64,000 nucleotides of DNA, from assembly GCA_026184435.1 (NCBI GenBank), contig CP046447.1. The stretch is one strand, 5' to 3'. Below are positions 51,004 to 59,526 of this stretch, piece by piece. Position 1 is the first letter of the stretch; each line of letters opens with the position of its first letter. Made by a program: the position numbers and the translations under genes. The notes beneath the pieces were generated by a model. That model saw only the letters and a list, made by a program, of their open reading frames with translations, was not told where the DNA came from and made no database searches. This DNA comes from JAADFF01 sp013153035 (lineage in GTDB: Bacteria; Coprothermobacterota; Coprothermobacteria; Coprothermobacterales; JAADFF01).

Positions 51004-53247
51004 ATGGAGAGAAAAAAGATTATAGAAGTAGTAGAACTAGAAGAGGGTAAACAGATAGTCTTTGAAACAGGCTATGTGGGTTTACAGGCAAATGGTTCTG
51101 TATTCGCTAAAATAGGAGATACAGTGGCCTTTGTTGCATCTGTTATGAGTAAGGAGCCCAGATTGGACATTGATTTCTTCCCTCTACTAGTTGAGTACGA
51201 AGAAAAACAGTATGCCGTTGGTAAAATACCTGGCGGTTTCTTTAAGAGGGAAGGAAAACCTTCCGAAGCTGAGATTTTGAGGGCGAGATTGATTGACAGA
51301 TCAATCCGCCCTCTTTTCCCTGAAGAGATGCGCAATGATGTAGAAGTTATTGCTATGATTCTTGCCAGTGATAGTACTAATCCACCAGAAATCGCAGCTA
51401 TGAATGGTGCTTCGGCAGCACTGTATATCTCTGATATCCCGTTTAATCATCCATTTGGTGCTGTAAGGGTTGGACTTATTGATGGTAAATTCGTAATAAA
51501 CCCAACATTTGAAGAGTTAGAGAAGTCTGATTTGGACTTAGTTGTTGCCGGTATCGAAGATGGTATCGTAATGGTTGAGGCAGGCGCACGAGAGGTTTCC
51601 GAAGACACAATGATAGAGGCAATGAAATTTGCCCACGAGTATATCAAGAAGATTATTGCTGGTATTAAGAGACTTCGCGAAAAAGCTGGAAAAGAGAAGG
51701 CTGAGGTGCCACTTGTAGAAATACCAGAAGACCTTAGAGAGTTCATTATGTCTTACAAAGACGAGATACTTGCTGCACTACTTGAGGTTGAAAAGAAAGA
51801 AAGAGAAAAGAAAGTTTCCGAGGTAAAGACCAAGATAAAAGAAGCAGTAGAGGAAAAGTGGGCCGAAAACGAAGACTATATAAAGGTGTTTGATCTAGCC
51901 TTCAAAGAAGTAGAAAAGAAAATTGTTCGCCAGTATATGAAAGAAACAGGTAAGCGCGTGGATGGTAGAACATTTAAAGAGATTAGACCTCTCAGTGCTG
52001 AAAAGGGTGTTTTACCTGTTGTTCACGGTAGTGGCCTGTTTACAAGGGGGCAAACTCAGGTACTTAGCATTGCAACATTGGGTAGTTTCTCTGATGTTCA
52101 AATTATTGATAGTATTAGCGTTCAGGAGGAGTTCAAGAGATTTATTCACCATTACGATTTTACACCGTTCTCTACCGGAGATATTAAACCAAGAAGAGGT
52201 CCCAGTCGCCGTGAAATTGGTCATGGTGCGTTGGCAGAAAGAGCGCTTAAGTATCTTATTCCTTCTGAAGAAGAGTTCCCATATACTATTCGTGTAGTCA
52301 GTGAGGTTATGGAATCTAACGGTTCTACCTCAATGGCCAGTGTGTGTGCAAGTTCCATCGCACTGATGGATGCTGGTGTACCTATGCCCAAACATGTCGG
52401 TGGTATTGCTATGGGTCTTATCAAGGAAGATGACACCTTTATTATTCTTACAGATATCCAAGGACTTGAAGACCATCTTGGTGATATGGACTTTAAGGTG
52501 GCTGGTACCCGAGATGGTATTACAGCTCTCCAGCTCGATATTAAGGTCAAGGGTATCACATTTGAAATCATGAGACAGGCGCTGTATCAGGCTAAAGAGG
52601 CAAGGTACCAGATACTTGATGTCCTTTATCAGGCTATTCCTGCTCCAGATGAGATTCCTGAAACAGCTGATAAGATTTTCTATATGCAAGTTCCCGTTGA
52701 AAAGATTGGGGAAATCATTGGACCCGGTGGAAGGGTTATTAAAAAGATTATTGCCGACGCGGGTGTAGAAATAGATATCAATGATGAAGATGGAAAAGTT
52801 TTCATCAAGGGCAAACATATGAGCAACATAGAAAGAGCTAAACAGATTATCGAAGCTATTGTTAGAGAACTGCATGAAGGTGATGTTATAGATGGTAAAG
52901 TTACACGTATTGATCCCAAACTTGGTATTTTCCTCGAAATAGCACCTGGCAAAGAGGGATTACTCAGAGTAGATGATCTCAGCCCAAATAGACTTGTTTC
53001 CGTCAATGACTTTGCTAAGATAGGAGATACGATCCGAGTGATTGTCAAAAGTATAGATGCTATGGGCCGTATAAACTTCACCCGCAGAGGTCTCGAAGAA
53101 TGGAAGAAGGAAGAAGAAGAAGCTCGCAAGACAGGTAATCTCCGTGTTCCAAGACCCCCAAGGCAATCACATGGTCGTAGACATGATAATAGAAGAGATA
53201 ATAGGGGACATGGAGGCAGAAGAGACGGAGGCAGGCGAGACGGATAG
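51004..53247 (+). CDS. pnp: polynucleotide phosphorylase
   Basis: 747 residues. Two RNase PH domains (about 5-235 and 310-540), with FFPLLVEYEEKQYAVGKIPG, RRGPSRREIGHGALAERAL and VVSEVMESNGSTSMASVC; then KH (IGPGGRVIKKIIADAG) and S1 (DGKVTRIDPKLGIFLEI) domains. The end is an Arg/Gly/Asp/His-rich basic tail of about 35 residues. Degrades RNA 3' to 5' phosphorolytically. ATG 51004 chosen over TTG 50968 because homology starts at MERKKIIEV. An intrinsic terminator follows. Confidence 0.96.
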   Translation: MERKKIIEVVELEEGKQIVFETGYVGLQANGSVFAKIGDTVAFVASVMSKEPRLDIDFFPLLVEYEEKQYAVGKIPGGFFKREGKPSEAEILRARLIDRSIRPLFPEEMRNDVEVIAMILASDSTNPPEIAAMNGASAALYISDIPFNHPFGAVRVGLIDGKFVINPTFEELEKSDLDLVVAGIEDGIVMVEAGAREVSEDTMIEAMKFAHEYIKKIIAGIKRLREKAGKEKAEVPLVEIPEDLREFIMSYKDEILAALLEVEKKEREKKVSEVKTKIKEAVEEKWAENEDYIKVFDLAFKEVEKKIVRQYMKETGKRVDGRTFKEIRPLSAEKGVLPVVHGSGLFTRGQTQVLSIATLGSFSDVQIIDSISVQEEFKRFIHHYDFTPFSTGDIKPRRGPSRREIGHGALAERALKYLIPSEEEFPYTIRVVSEVMESNGSTSMASVCASSIALMDAGVPMPKHVGGIAMGLIKEDDTFIILTDIQGLEDHLGDMDFKVAGTRDGITALQLDIKVKGITFEIMRQALYQAKEARYQILDVLYQAIPAPDEIPETADKIFYMQVPVEKIGEIIGPGGRVIKKIIADAGVEIDINDEDGKVFIKGKHMSNIERAKQIIEAIVRELHEGDVIDGKVTRIDPKLGIFLEIAPGKEGLLRVDDLSPNRLVSVNDFAKIGDTIRVIVKSIDAMGRINFTRRGLEEWKKEEEEARKTGNLRVPRPPRQSHGRRHDNRRDNRGHGGRRDGGRRDG

Positions 53248-53266
53248 TATGAACGTTATTTATAGC

Positions 53267-53293
53267 GGGGGAGAGATTATCTCCCCCTTTTTT
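53267..53293 (+). terminator. intrinsic terminator after pnp
   Basis: GGGGGAGA (53267-53274), loop GATTA, TCTCCCCC (53280-53287), then six T (53288-53293). A textbook rho-independent terminator ending the gap-to-pnp block. Confidence 0.92.
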
Positions 53294-53306
53294 ATTTAGA
53301 GCTGGG

Positions 53307-53312
53307 TATAAT
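53307..53312 (+). promoter_or_regulatory. -10 box upstream of dut
   Basis: TATAAT at 53307-53312, just after the pnp terminator. Predicted start near 53319, so the dut leader is about 15 nt and carries AGAGGTGA before GTG 53334. No -35 is recognisable because the terminator occupies that position. Confidence 0.45.
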
Positions 53313-53333
53313 ATTCACATGAGAGGTGATAGT

Positions 53334-53777
53334 GTGCAACGAATAGAAGTTAAAGTAAAGTTGAAACCCGGTGCCAAATTGCCATTTTATGCAACAGATG
53401 GTTCTGTTGGCGCTGATTTATATGCATATCTTGAAGAACCTTTAGAACTCAAGCCTATGGAGCGATACATGGTTCCGACGGGGGTGTCTATCGAATTGCC
53501 ACCAGGCTATGAGGCACAAATTAGACCTCGGAGTGGACTTGCTGCCAAATATGGTATAACAACTCTTAACTCCCCAGGTACCATTGACTGGGATTATCGT
53601 GGTGAAATAAAAGTTATACTCATTAACCTTGGTAACGAATCTTTTACCATTGAACATGGAATGAGAATAGCTCAAATGATTGTCGCTCCTGTTGTTATAG
53701 CAGAGTTTACAGTTGTAGACTCTCTATCAGATACCAGGCGTGGTGAAGGAGGTTTTGGACATAGTGGTACACGCTAA
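53334..53777 (+). CDS. dut: dUTP diphosphatase
   Basis: 147 residues. All five dUTPase motifs: SVGADLYA, PRSGLAAKYGI, NSPGTIDWDYRGEIKVILIN, RIAQMIV and the mobile C-terminal RGEGGFGHSG. Trimeric enzyme hydrolysing dUTP to dUMP. GTG 53334 follows AGAGGTGAT; an ATG at 53319 in frame could be used if the mRNA starts there. Directly followed by a uracil-DNA glycosylase, a functionally related pairing. Confidence 0.95.
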   Translation: MQRIEVKVKLKPGAKLPFYATDGSVGADLYAYLEEPLELKPMERYMVPTGVSIELPPGYEAQIRPRSGLAAKYGITTLNSPGTIDWDYRGEIKVILINLGNESFTIEHGMRIAQMIVAPVVIAEFTVVDSLSDTRRGEGGFGHSGTR

Positions 53778-54336
53778 ATGGGAATCTTATCTTGCAGAGG
53801 CTATAAAACGATGCAATAGATGCCCTTTACATGAAAGCAGAACAAATCCTGTTCCTGGAGAAGGCAATCCCAACGCCTCCCTTATGTTTGTTGGAGAAGG
53901 TCCTGGAGCTGATGAGGATAGAATGGGAAGACCGTTTGTTGGGAGAGCAGGTAAAAGATTGGATTTATGGATAACAGACTATCTGGGTATGAAACGTTCA
54001 GATGTTTATATAGCCAATACGGTAAAATGTCGTCCGCCTGGTAATCGAGTACCTACAGATAGTGAGATGGCTATGTGCTTCCCATATTTATTAGCCCAGA
54101 TATCGTTTATAAAACCTAAAGTTATAGTGGCACTTGGAAAAACAGCCGCTCAAGATTTACTAGGCTTTCCCAAGGCAACCTCTCTTAAGCTTCTCCGGGC
54201 TGATAATCCCTATAGAAGGAACGGATATTATGTTGTTGTTACATATCACCCTGCAGCAATACTAAGAAACGCATCCTATGAATCCGCAGTTAGAGAAGAT
54301 TTAATAATAGCAAAGAAACTGTTAGAGGTGGGCTGA
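53764..54336 (+). CDS. type-4 uracil-DNA glycosylase (iron-sulfur)
   Basis: About 190 residues. Motif 1 GEGPGADEDRMGRPFVGRAG (E in GEGP is the type 4 form) and motif 2-like VVTYHPAAILRN. Cysteines in CNRCPL, KCRPPGN and CFPY are the 4Fe-4S ligands typical of thermophile and many bacterial UdgA enzymes. Removes uracil from DNA. GTG 53764 overlaps dut by 14 bases after AAGGAGG. Confidence 0.92.
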   Translation: MVHAKWESYLAEAIKRCNRCPLHESRTNPVPGEGNPNASLMFVGEGPGADEDRMGRPFVGRAGKRLDLWITDYLGMKRSDVYIANTVKCRPPGNRVPTDSEMAMCFPYLLAQISFIKPKVIVALGKTAAQDLLGFPKATSLKLLRADNPYRRNGYYVVVTYHPAAILRNASYESAVREDLIIAKKLLEVG

Positions 54337-54338
54337 TT

Positions 54339-56000
54339 ATGGTTAGATGGATTGTGATTAGTGGTATAGATGAAGTAGGTAGAAATTGCCATTTGCTAGA
54401 GACAGATGATGAATTGTATATTGTTGATTGTGGTGTGAGATTTGGCACACTAAAAGAACCAGGTATAGAATATATCATTCCTGATTTTTCCTATATTGTA
54501 GAGAATGCCGATAAGTTAAAAGGGGCATTTTTCTCTCACGCTCACGAAGACCATATAGGAGCTGTCCCATATCTTTTAGAATCTTTGAAAGGAAAACTAA
54601 ATCGTCTAGATATATACAGCGCTCCACTGACTTTAGAGATGCTTAAAGACTATGTGGGTGGGCATCATGGCATAGCTGTGAATATGCGAGCTATACATCC
54701 TCGAGAGGAAATTCGTATATCACATAACTTAAGTGTTTTACCGATACACGTCAATCATAGTATTCCCCATGCCTTGTCTTTGGCTTTTTATACGAAAGAG
54801 GGAAAAATCATATATACCGGTGATTTTAAAATAGATCAAAATCATCCTACAATGGAAACAACTGATCTTCATACCTTCGCACGACTTGGGGAAGAAGGAG
54901 TAAAACTACTTCTTTCTGATAGTACCAATGCCGATGAACCGGGCTTTGGTACTTCTGAGATGAAGGTCAGAGAAGGATTAGAAAAGGTTTTTGCTACATA
55001 TACAGATAGAAGAATTATCATTAGTGTATTTGCTTCTCATGTTAGTCGAATTGAACTTATTATGAGTCTCGCTAAGAAATATGGTAGGGTAGTAGCAGTT
55101 GATGGTAGGGGAATTGTAAAGATTACCCAACTGTCACGAAAATTAGGTTTTCTCGCCGACTATGACGATATTATTGTCTCTGTATCTGATGCCCTAGCAT
55201 TGCCACCTGAATCTCAGGTTATATTAAGCACGGGCACTCAGGGAGAACCCTTATCTGCCCTAACTCGTATGGCATATGATAAACATAGATTTATCAAACT
55301 TCAACCGGAAGATGTTGTTGTTATATCTGCTGACCCGATTCCCGGCAATGAAAGAGCTATATTTGACGTTATCAATCGTCTGTTTAAGAAAGGAGTAGAG
55401 GTTGTATACTCGGAATATTTTCTTGTACATGCTTCGGGTCACGCTTCTATGGAGGAACTGAGATTGATGCTTAATTTAGTAAGACCTGAATACTTTGTAC
55501 CCATACATGGTGAAAGAAGACAATTGGTATCTCATAAAAAACTTGCAATAGAAACGAGGGCAGTTAAGGAAGATAACGTATATCTTTTAGAGCGAGGAGA
55601 TGCTATAAGGTTCGAAGACGGTAAGGCTACTATAGAGAAAGAAGTGGCTTCAGCTAGAGAAATTCTCGTTGATGGCGGGGTTGTTGATATTTCTACTCAA
55701 GTTGTAAGTCAGCGTATGGAGCTTGCAAAGGATGGTATTATCATAGCTATCTTTACACTTGACAGGAGAAATAAAGCCAAACTCCAAGATCTTGTTGTTA
55801 AAGGGGCCTATGTAGGTGATGAAAAAGAACTTCAGAGTCTTAAACAGTACATATCATCGGCAGCAGGTGAAATTGTTTCTCGACCTGATCTAACAATTAA
55901 GCAGAAAGAGGATATGATGAAAGAAAAAATAGCATCCAAGCTGGCATCTAAATGGAGGCAAAAGCCTCATATAGAAGTCAGAGTTATACCTGTTCATTAG
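54339..56000 (+). CDS. rnj: ribonuclease J
   Basis: 553 residues. Metallo-beta-lactamase domain with SHAHEDHIGAVPYLL (HxHxDH), NHSIPHAL, YTGDFKIDQ, beta-CASP motifs ISVFASHVSR and ADPIPGNE, HASGHASMEEL, and the C-terminal J domain (about 455-553). 5' exo/endoribonuclease, the RNase E substitute of Gram-positives and others. Lies close to pnp, its likely partner in mRNA decay. The stop codon lies within an 18-bp-arm palindrome. Confidence 0.94.
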   Translation: MVRWIVISGIDEVGRNCHLLETDDELYIVDCGVRFGTLKEPGIEYIIPDFSYIVENADKLKGAFFSHAHEDHIGAVPYLLESLKGKLNRLDIYSAPLTLEMLKDYVGGHHGIAVNMRAIHPREEIRISHNLSVLPIHVNHSIPHALSLAFYTKEGKIIYTGDFKIDQNHPTMETTDLHTFARLGEEGVKLLLSDSTNADEPGFGTSEMKVREGLEKVFATYTDRRIIISVFASHVSRIELIMSLAKKYGRVVAVDGRGIVKITQLSRKLGFLADYDDIIVSVSDALALPPESQVILSTGTQGEPLSALTRMAYDKHRFIKLQPEDVVVISADPIPGNERAIFDVINRLFKKGVEVVYSEYFLVHASGHASMEELRLMLNLVRPEYFVPIHGERRQLVSHKKLAIETRAVKEDNVYLLERGDAIRFEDGKATIEKEVASAREILVDGGVVDISTQVVSQRMELAKDGIIIAIFTLDRRNKAKLQDLVVKGAYVGDEKELQSLKQYISSAAGEIVSRPDLTIKQKEDMMKEKIASKLASKWRQKPHIEVRVIPVH

Positions 56001-56772
56001 AGAGCAGAGAGCGTATACGCTCTCTGCTCTCTATAAAGTCTTCAATATCGTTGAATTCTCTAATCTCCAGTAGTATGATTCTCCCTTTTAGAAATGGAAT
56101 AAGTTTATTCCAATCTACAGTGCCATGTCCTATAGGTTTGTGCTCATCGTATTTCCCATTATTATCGTGAGCATGAATGTACTTAATACGTTCAACAACA
56201 TCATAGGCATTTCTCATACCGTCAAAGTTCCATCTCATTGTATTGGCATGTCCTACATCGAGGCATATACCGGCGCTGGGAAATTTTCTTACAAATGCTA
56301 TGAAGCTATCAAGTCGTGAAAACAACTCTCTTTTTACCCCATTTTCTATAAGAAGAGTGGTACCTGTTATTGAGGCCACTTGAAGTAAACGATAAATAGA
56401 ATCTTCTGAAGATGACATGTTAATGTGTGAAAAATCTACAGATTTTGTACCAGTAGGTTTGCCTGTATGTACCACGGCGAGGCGTGCTCCTATTCGCCTC
56501 GCCGTGATTAGTGCTCGTGTTGATAGCTCCAGTGATACCCGTCGAATATCTGGGTTTGCACTAGCAATGTTCATATCAAGATATGGTAGATGCACTGAAA
56601 GTTTTAGATGAGTATCCTTGAAAAATCGATAAGTTTCTTCTATCCCATTTTCTGATAGTAAAACAAGCCCATCTCCCCATAGCTCAACCCCATCAAAGCC
56701 ATATTCGAGTGCCAGTTTAGCCGTTTCTATCCCTTGTTTGTCACCAAATGATGAAGCGGGGAGAAAGAACAT
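55984..56772 (-). CDS. xylose isomerase-like TIM-barrel protein
   Basis: 262 residues of the AP endonuclease 2 fold: LALEYGFDGVELWGDG, LSVHLPYLDMNIAS, VVHTGKPTG, LLIENGVKRE, ICLDVGHANTM and YIHAHDNNGKYDEHKPIGHG carry the His/Glu/Asp residues of the metal site. Covers endonuclease IV relatives and sugar isomerases/epimerases; the substrate is not evident. ATG after GAGGAAGGA. Second gene of a minus-strand pair with a cupin. A 12-bp inverted repeat lies inside it (56473-56506). Overlaps RNase J by 17 bp. Confidence 0.78.
   Translation of the reverse strand: MFFLPASSFGDKQGIETAKLALEYGFDGVELWGDGLVLLSENGIEETYRFFKDTHLKLSVHLPYLDMNIASANPDIRRVSLELSTRALITARRIGARLAVVHTGKPTGTKSVDFSHINMSSSEDSIYRLLQVASITGTTLLIENGVKRELFSRLDSFIAFVRKFPSAGICLDVGHANTMRWNFDGMRNAYDVVERIKYIHAHDNNGKYDEHKPIGHGTVDWNKLIPFLKGRIILLEIREFNDIEDFIESRERIRSLLSNEQV
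55998..56033. repeat. 36-bp perfect palindrome at a convergent gene junction
   Basis: Arms TAGAGAGCAGAGAGCGTA and TACGCTCTCTGCTCTCTA, no spacer. It contains the TAG stop of RNase J and codes on the minus strand for the C-terminal residues ESRERIRSLL of the TIM-barrel protein. It can form a very stable hairpin in transcripts from either side, but no T tract follows on the plus strand. Confidence 0.85.
56473..56506. repeat. perfect 12-bp inverted repeat inside the TIM-barrel gene
   Basis: CACGGCGAGGCG (56473-56484), loop TGCTCCTATT, CGCCTCGCCGTG (56495-56506). All twelve pairs match, and the arms are GC-rich against an AT-rich background. On the minus strand it encodes the region TARRIGARLAVV. 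Confidence 0.7.
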
Positions 56773-56776
56773 GCTT

Positions 56777-57124
56777 TTAATCCTTCCTCTTAGGAATGAT
56801 ACAGATGAAATTCATAGGCTCATCGCCTACATTAATAAACTGATGCATAATATTTGGTGGAACATATGCGGCAGTTCCTGGTGTAAGCTCATAATCTCCA
56901 AATTCAGTATGAAGCTTACCTTTACCCTTTACAAAGAAAATTTCATGCTCCCATTCGTGTTTGTGGTAAGGTGTAGCTTTTCCAGGTTCCACCGTGAAGT
57001 ATCTCATTTCAAATGTGGGAACCCCGATATCCTTTGATAAAAGCCACTGAATCCATACTCCCTCCAAACCATAAACCTCTTCTTTGGGATGAGTATCAAT
57101 GTGTGTAATGAATGGCTTTTGCAT
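56777..57124 (-). CDS. small cupin-domain protein
   Basis: 115 residues, one cupin barrel. Motif 1 PYHKHEWEHEIFFVKGKG supplies the His/Glu metal ligands and motif 2 PPNIMHQFINVG the last His. Family proteins bind metals and act as small isomerases, dioxygenases or sensors; no specific role can be given. ATG after AAGGAGGGGG. Four bases before the TIM-barrel gene, so the two are likely co-transcribed. Its start region overlaps the -35 of the divergent promoter. Confidence 0.82.
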   Translation of the reverse strand: MQKPFITHIDTHPKEEVYGLEGVWIQWLLSKDIGVPTFEMRYFTVEPGKATPYHKHEWEHEIFFVKGKGKLHTEFGDYELTPGTAAYVPPNIMHQFINVGDEPMNFICIIPKRKD

Positions 57125-57148
57125 ATTTTCCCCCTCCTTTGTTATAAT
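57119..57148 (+). promoter_or_regulatory. promoter for the COG2403 GTPase gene
   Basis: TTGCAT (57119-57124), 18-bp spacer, TATAAT (57143-57148); start near 57155 and a 40-nt leader with AAAGGGGG before ATG 57195. The -35 box includes the start codon of the divergent cupin gene, so the two transcription units cannot be independent in this segment. Confidence 0.65.
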
Positions 57149-57194
57149 CTAAATGTAGTATATCAAATATCCTTCAGAAAGGGGGAATCCGTAA

Positions 57195-58511
57195 ATGGAT
57201 AGAAAGAAAGTCATCATCATGGGGGCGGCAGGTCGCGACTTCCACAACTTTAACACTTATTTTAGAGACAGAGAAGAATATGAGGTGGTCGCCTTTACCG
57301 CCACACAGATTCCAGACATCGAGGGAAGGGTATATCCCGCAGAGCTTGCAGGAAAACTTTATCCTGAGGGTATTCCCATATATCCTGAGGAGCAGCTTCC
57401 CGAGCTTATTAAGAAACATAACGTTGACTTTGTAGTATTTTCCTATTCAGATGTATCTCATGAATATGTAATGCATAAAGCTAGCCTTGTTCATGCTGCT
57501 GGTGCATCCTACATGCTTCTTGGTCCCGGCCATACAATGTTAAAATCCTCTAAGCCAGTTATTGCTATCGTTGCCGGTCGTACTGGTTCTGGTAAATCTC
57601 AGACAACAAGAAGAGTTGTTGAGATTCTCAGAAATATGGGTAAAAAAGTCGTTGTTGTCAGACACCCAATGCCTTATGGTGACCTTGTAAAGCAGAAGGT
57701 ACAGAGATTTGCTACCTATGAGGATTTGGATAAACATAATTGTACCATTGAAGAAAGGGAAGAGTATGAGCCACATATTGACCGTGGTGCTGTTGTCTAT
57801 GCCGGTGTAGACTATGAAGCTATTCTCAGAGAGGCAGAGAAAGAAGCAGATGTTGTTCTTTGGGATGGTGGAAACAATGACTTCCCATTCTATGTTCCAG
57901 ATTTAACTATCACTGTTGTTGACCCACACAGGCCGGGACATGAGGTCACATATCACCCCGGTGAGACTAATGTTCGTATCGCCGATGTTATTGTTATCAA
58001 CAAAGTTGATACTGCTGATCTTGAAAATATCGAGTTCGTAAGAGAAAATGTCAGAGCAGTTAATCCAGATGCTGTTATTATTGAGGCAGCATCTCCACTG
58101 TTTGTTGAAGATCCTGATGCCATTCGCGGTAAGAGAGTATTGGTTGTTGAGGATGGTCCAACTCTGACACACGGAGAGATGTCTTATGGTGCCGGTTACA
58201 TTGCAGCAATCAAGTATGGTGCTGCTGAAATTGTCAGAGCAAAGGAATTTGCTGTGGGAACCATCAAAGCTGCTTACGAAAAATATACTCAGATTGAAGA
58301 GGTCCTTCCGGCTGTTGGTTATAGTGAACAGCAGCTTAAAGACCTTGAGGAGACTATCAATGCCACAGATGCTGATGTTGTTGTTTCCGCAACACCTATC
58401 AATCTACAGCGTGTTATCAAGGTTAACAAACCAATGGTTAGAGTTAGATACGAGCTTCAGGAGATTGGCAAGCCAACCCTTGAAGACATCATCAAAAAGC
58501 AGTTTGCTTAA
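57195..58511 (+). CDS. COG2403 P-loop GTPase, cyclic 2,3-diphosphoglycerate synthetase-like
   Basis: 438 residues. N-terminal Rossmann-like part (GAAGRDFHNFNTYF, TQIPDIEGRVYP), then a P-loop AGRTGSGKSQTTRRVVEIL near residue 127, VVVRHPMPYGDL, VLWDGGNNDFPFY, and VINKVDTAD. Resembles the archaeal cyclic 2,3-diphosphoglycerate synthetase, but many COG2403 proteins have unknown roles. Here it precedes ornithine carbamoyltransferase and carbamate kinase, suggesting a link to carbamoyl-phosphate metabolism (inference). Strong codon bias suggests abundance. Confidence 0.8.
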   Translation: MDRKKVIIMGAAGRDFHNFNTYFRDREEYEVVAFTATQIPDIEGRVYPAELAGKLYPEGIPIYPEEQLPELIKKHNVDFVVFSYSDVSHEYVMHKASLVHAAGASYMLLGPGHTMLKSSKPVIAIVAGRTGSGKSQTTRRVVEILRNMGKKVVVVRHPMPYGDLVKQKVQRFATYEDLDKHNCTIEEREEYEPHIDRGAVVYAGVDYEAILREAEKEADVVLWDGGNNDFPFYVPDLTITVVDPHRPGHEVTYHPGETNVRIADVIVINKVDTADLENIEFVRENVRAVNPDAVIIEAASPLFVEDPDAIRGKRVLVVEDGPTLTHGEMSYGAGYIAAIKYGAAEIVRAKEFAVGTIKAAYEKYTQIEEVLPAVGYSEQQLKDLEETINATDADVVVSATPINLQRVIKVNKPMVRVRYELQEIGKPTLEDIIKKQFA

Positions 58512-58532
58512 TATTATAAATTTATCACCATT

Positions 58533-58557
58533 GGGGGCACTACCGGTGCCCCCTTAA
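58533..58557 (+). terminator. hairpin between the COG2403 gene and the carbamoyltransferase
   Basis: GGGGGCAC (58533-58540), loop TACCG, GTGCCCCC (58546-58553), then TTAA. Strong stem but poor T tract, so it may be an attenuator or mRNA-processing stem that lowers expression of the downstream genes rather than a full stop. Confidence 0.6.
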
Positions 58558-58580
58558 CACATTAGAGGGAGGGATGAAAT

Positions 58581-59516
58581 ATGGCTATTAATATGAAAGG
58601 GAAAAGTATTACCTCTATGCTTGATCTTTCTAGAGAGGAAATTTGGCAGATTCTTGAATTTGCTAAACAGATGAAGCATGAACGCCTTGCAGGTAAAAGA
58701 CATGATTACCTTAAAGGTAGAACTCTTGCCATGATTTTCCAGAAACCATCTACCCGTACAAGGGTATCCTTTGAGGTTGGCATATATCAGCTTGGGGGTT
58801 ATGCACTCTATCTTGGAGCAAACGATCTGCAGCTCAGAAGAGGAGAAACTATTGCAGATACAGCCAGAGTTCTTTCTAGATATGTAGATGGTATCATGGC
58901 TCGTGTCTTTGACCACAAAGATATAGTAGATCTAGCAACATATTCTAGTGTTCCCGTAATCAACGGTTTGTCAGACTTTGAGCATCCTATGCAGATTTTG
59001 GCCGACTTTCTAACAATTTGGGAAAAGAAAGGGACACTTGAAGGTCTAAAATTTGCATATGTTGGTGACGGAAACAATGTGGCAAATTCTCTTATATTTG
59101 GTGCCGCTACCATCGGTATGGATATATATGTTGCATCTCCTAAGGGATATGAACCTCTGCCAGAAGTAGTTGGTAAGGCTCAGGAAATTGCTAAGAAATC
59201 TGGTTCTAAGGTTGTTATTACTAATGATCCCATTGAGGCAGTAAAAGATGCAGATGTTATTTACACAGATGTATGGGCATCTATGGGACAGGAAGCAGAG
59301 GCCGAACAGAGAAGAAGGATTTTTGAGCCATATCAGGTAAATCCAGAACTTGTAAAACATGCCAAAGAGGATTATCTGTTTATGCACTGTTTGCCAGCAC
59401 ACAGAGGAGAAGAGGTTGTAGATGAAATTGTTGACGGACCAAATTCTGTCGTATTTGATGAAGCAGAAAATAGACTTCATGCCCAGAAAGCCGTAATGGC
59501 CCTTATTATGAGGTAG
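58581..59516 (+). CDS. ornithine carbamoyltransferase
   Basis: 311 residues. Carbamoyl-phosphate motif FQKPSTRTRVSFEVG, EHPMQILADF (commonly HPCQ or HPTQ), and the ornithine-site HCLPAHRGEEV. Whether it works anabolically (argF) or catabolically (arcB) is not fixed by sequence; the carbamate kinase immediately downstream favours the catabolic, ATP-yielding direction. ATG after GAGGGAGGG. No arginine deiminase is in the window. Confidence 0.92.
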   Translation: MAINMKGKSITSMLDLSREEIWQILEFAKQMKHERLAGKRHDYLKGRTLAMIFQKPSTRTRVSFEVGIYQLGGYALYLGANDLQLRRGETIADTARVLSRYVDGIMARVFDHKDIVDLATYSSVPVINGLSDFEHPMQILADFLTIWEKKGTLEGLKFAYVGDGNNVANSLIFGAATIGMDIYVASPKGYEPLPEVVGKAQEIAKKSGSKVVITNDPIEAVKDADVIYTDVWASMGQEAEAEQRRRIFEPYQVNPELVKHAKEDYLFMHCLPAHRGEEVVDEIVDGPNSVVFDEAENRLHAQKAVMALIMR

Positions 59517-59526
59517 GTGATATTTT

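Noticed and set aside
54530..54560. RNase J with SHAHEDH instead of the usual SHGHEDH
   Set aside because: The metal-binding HxHxDH residues are all kept; Gly to Ala is a minor change.
58980..59010. HPMQ instead of HPCQ in the carbamoyltransferase as evidence for a different substrate
   Set aside because: This position varies among carbamoyltransferases, and the ornithine-site HCLPAHRGEE is intact.
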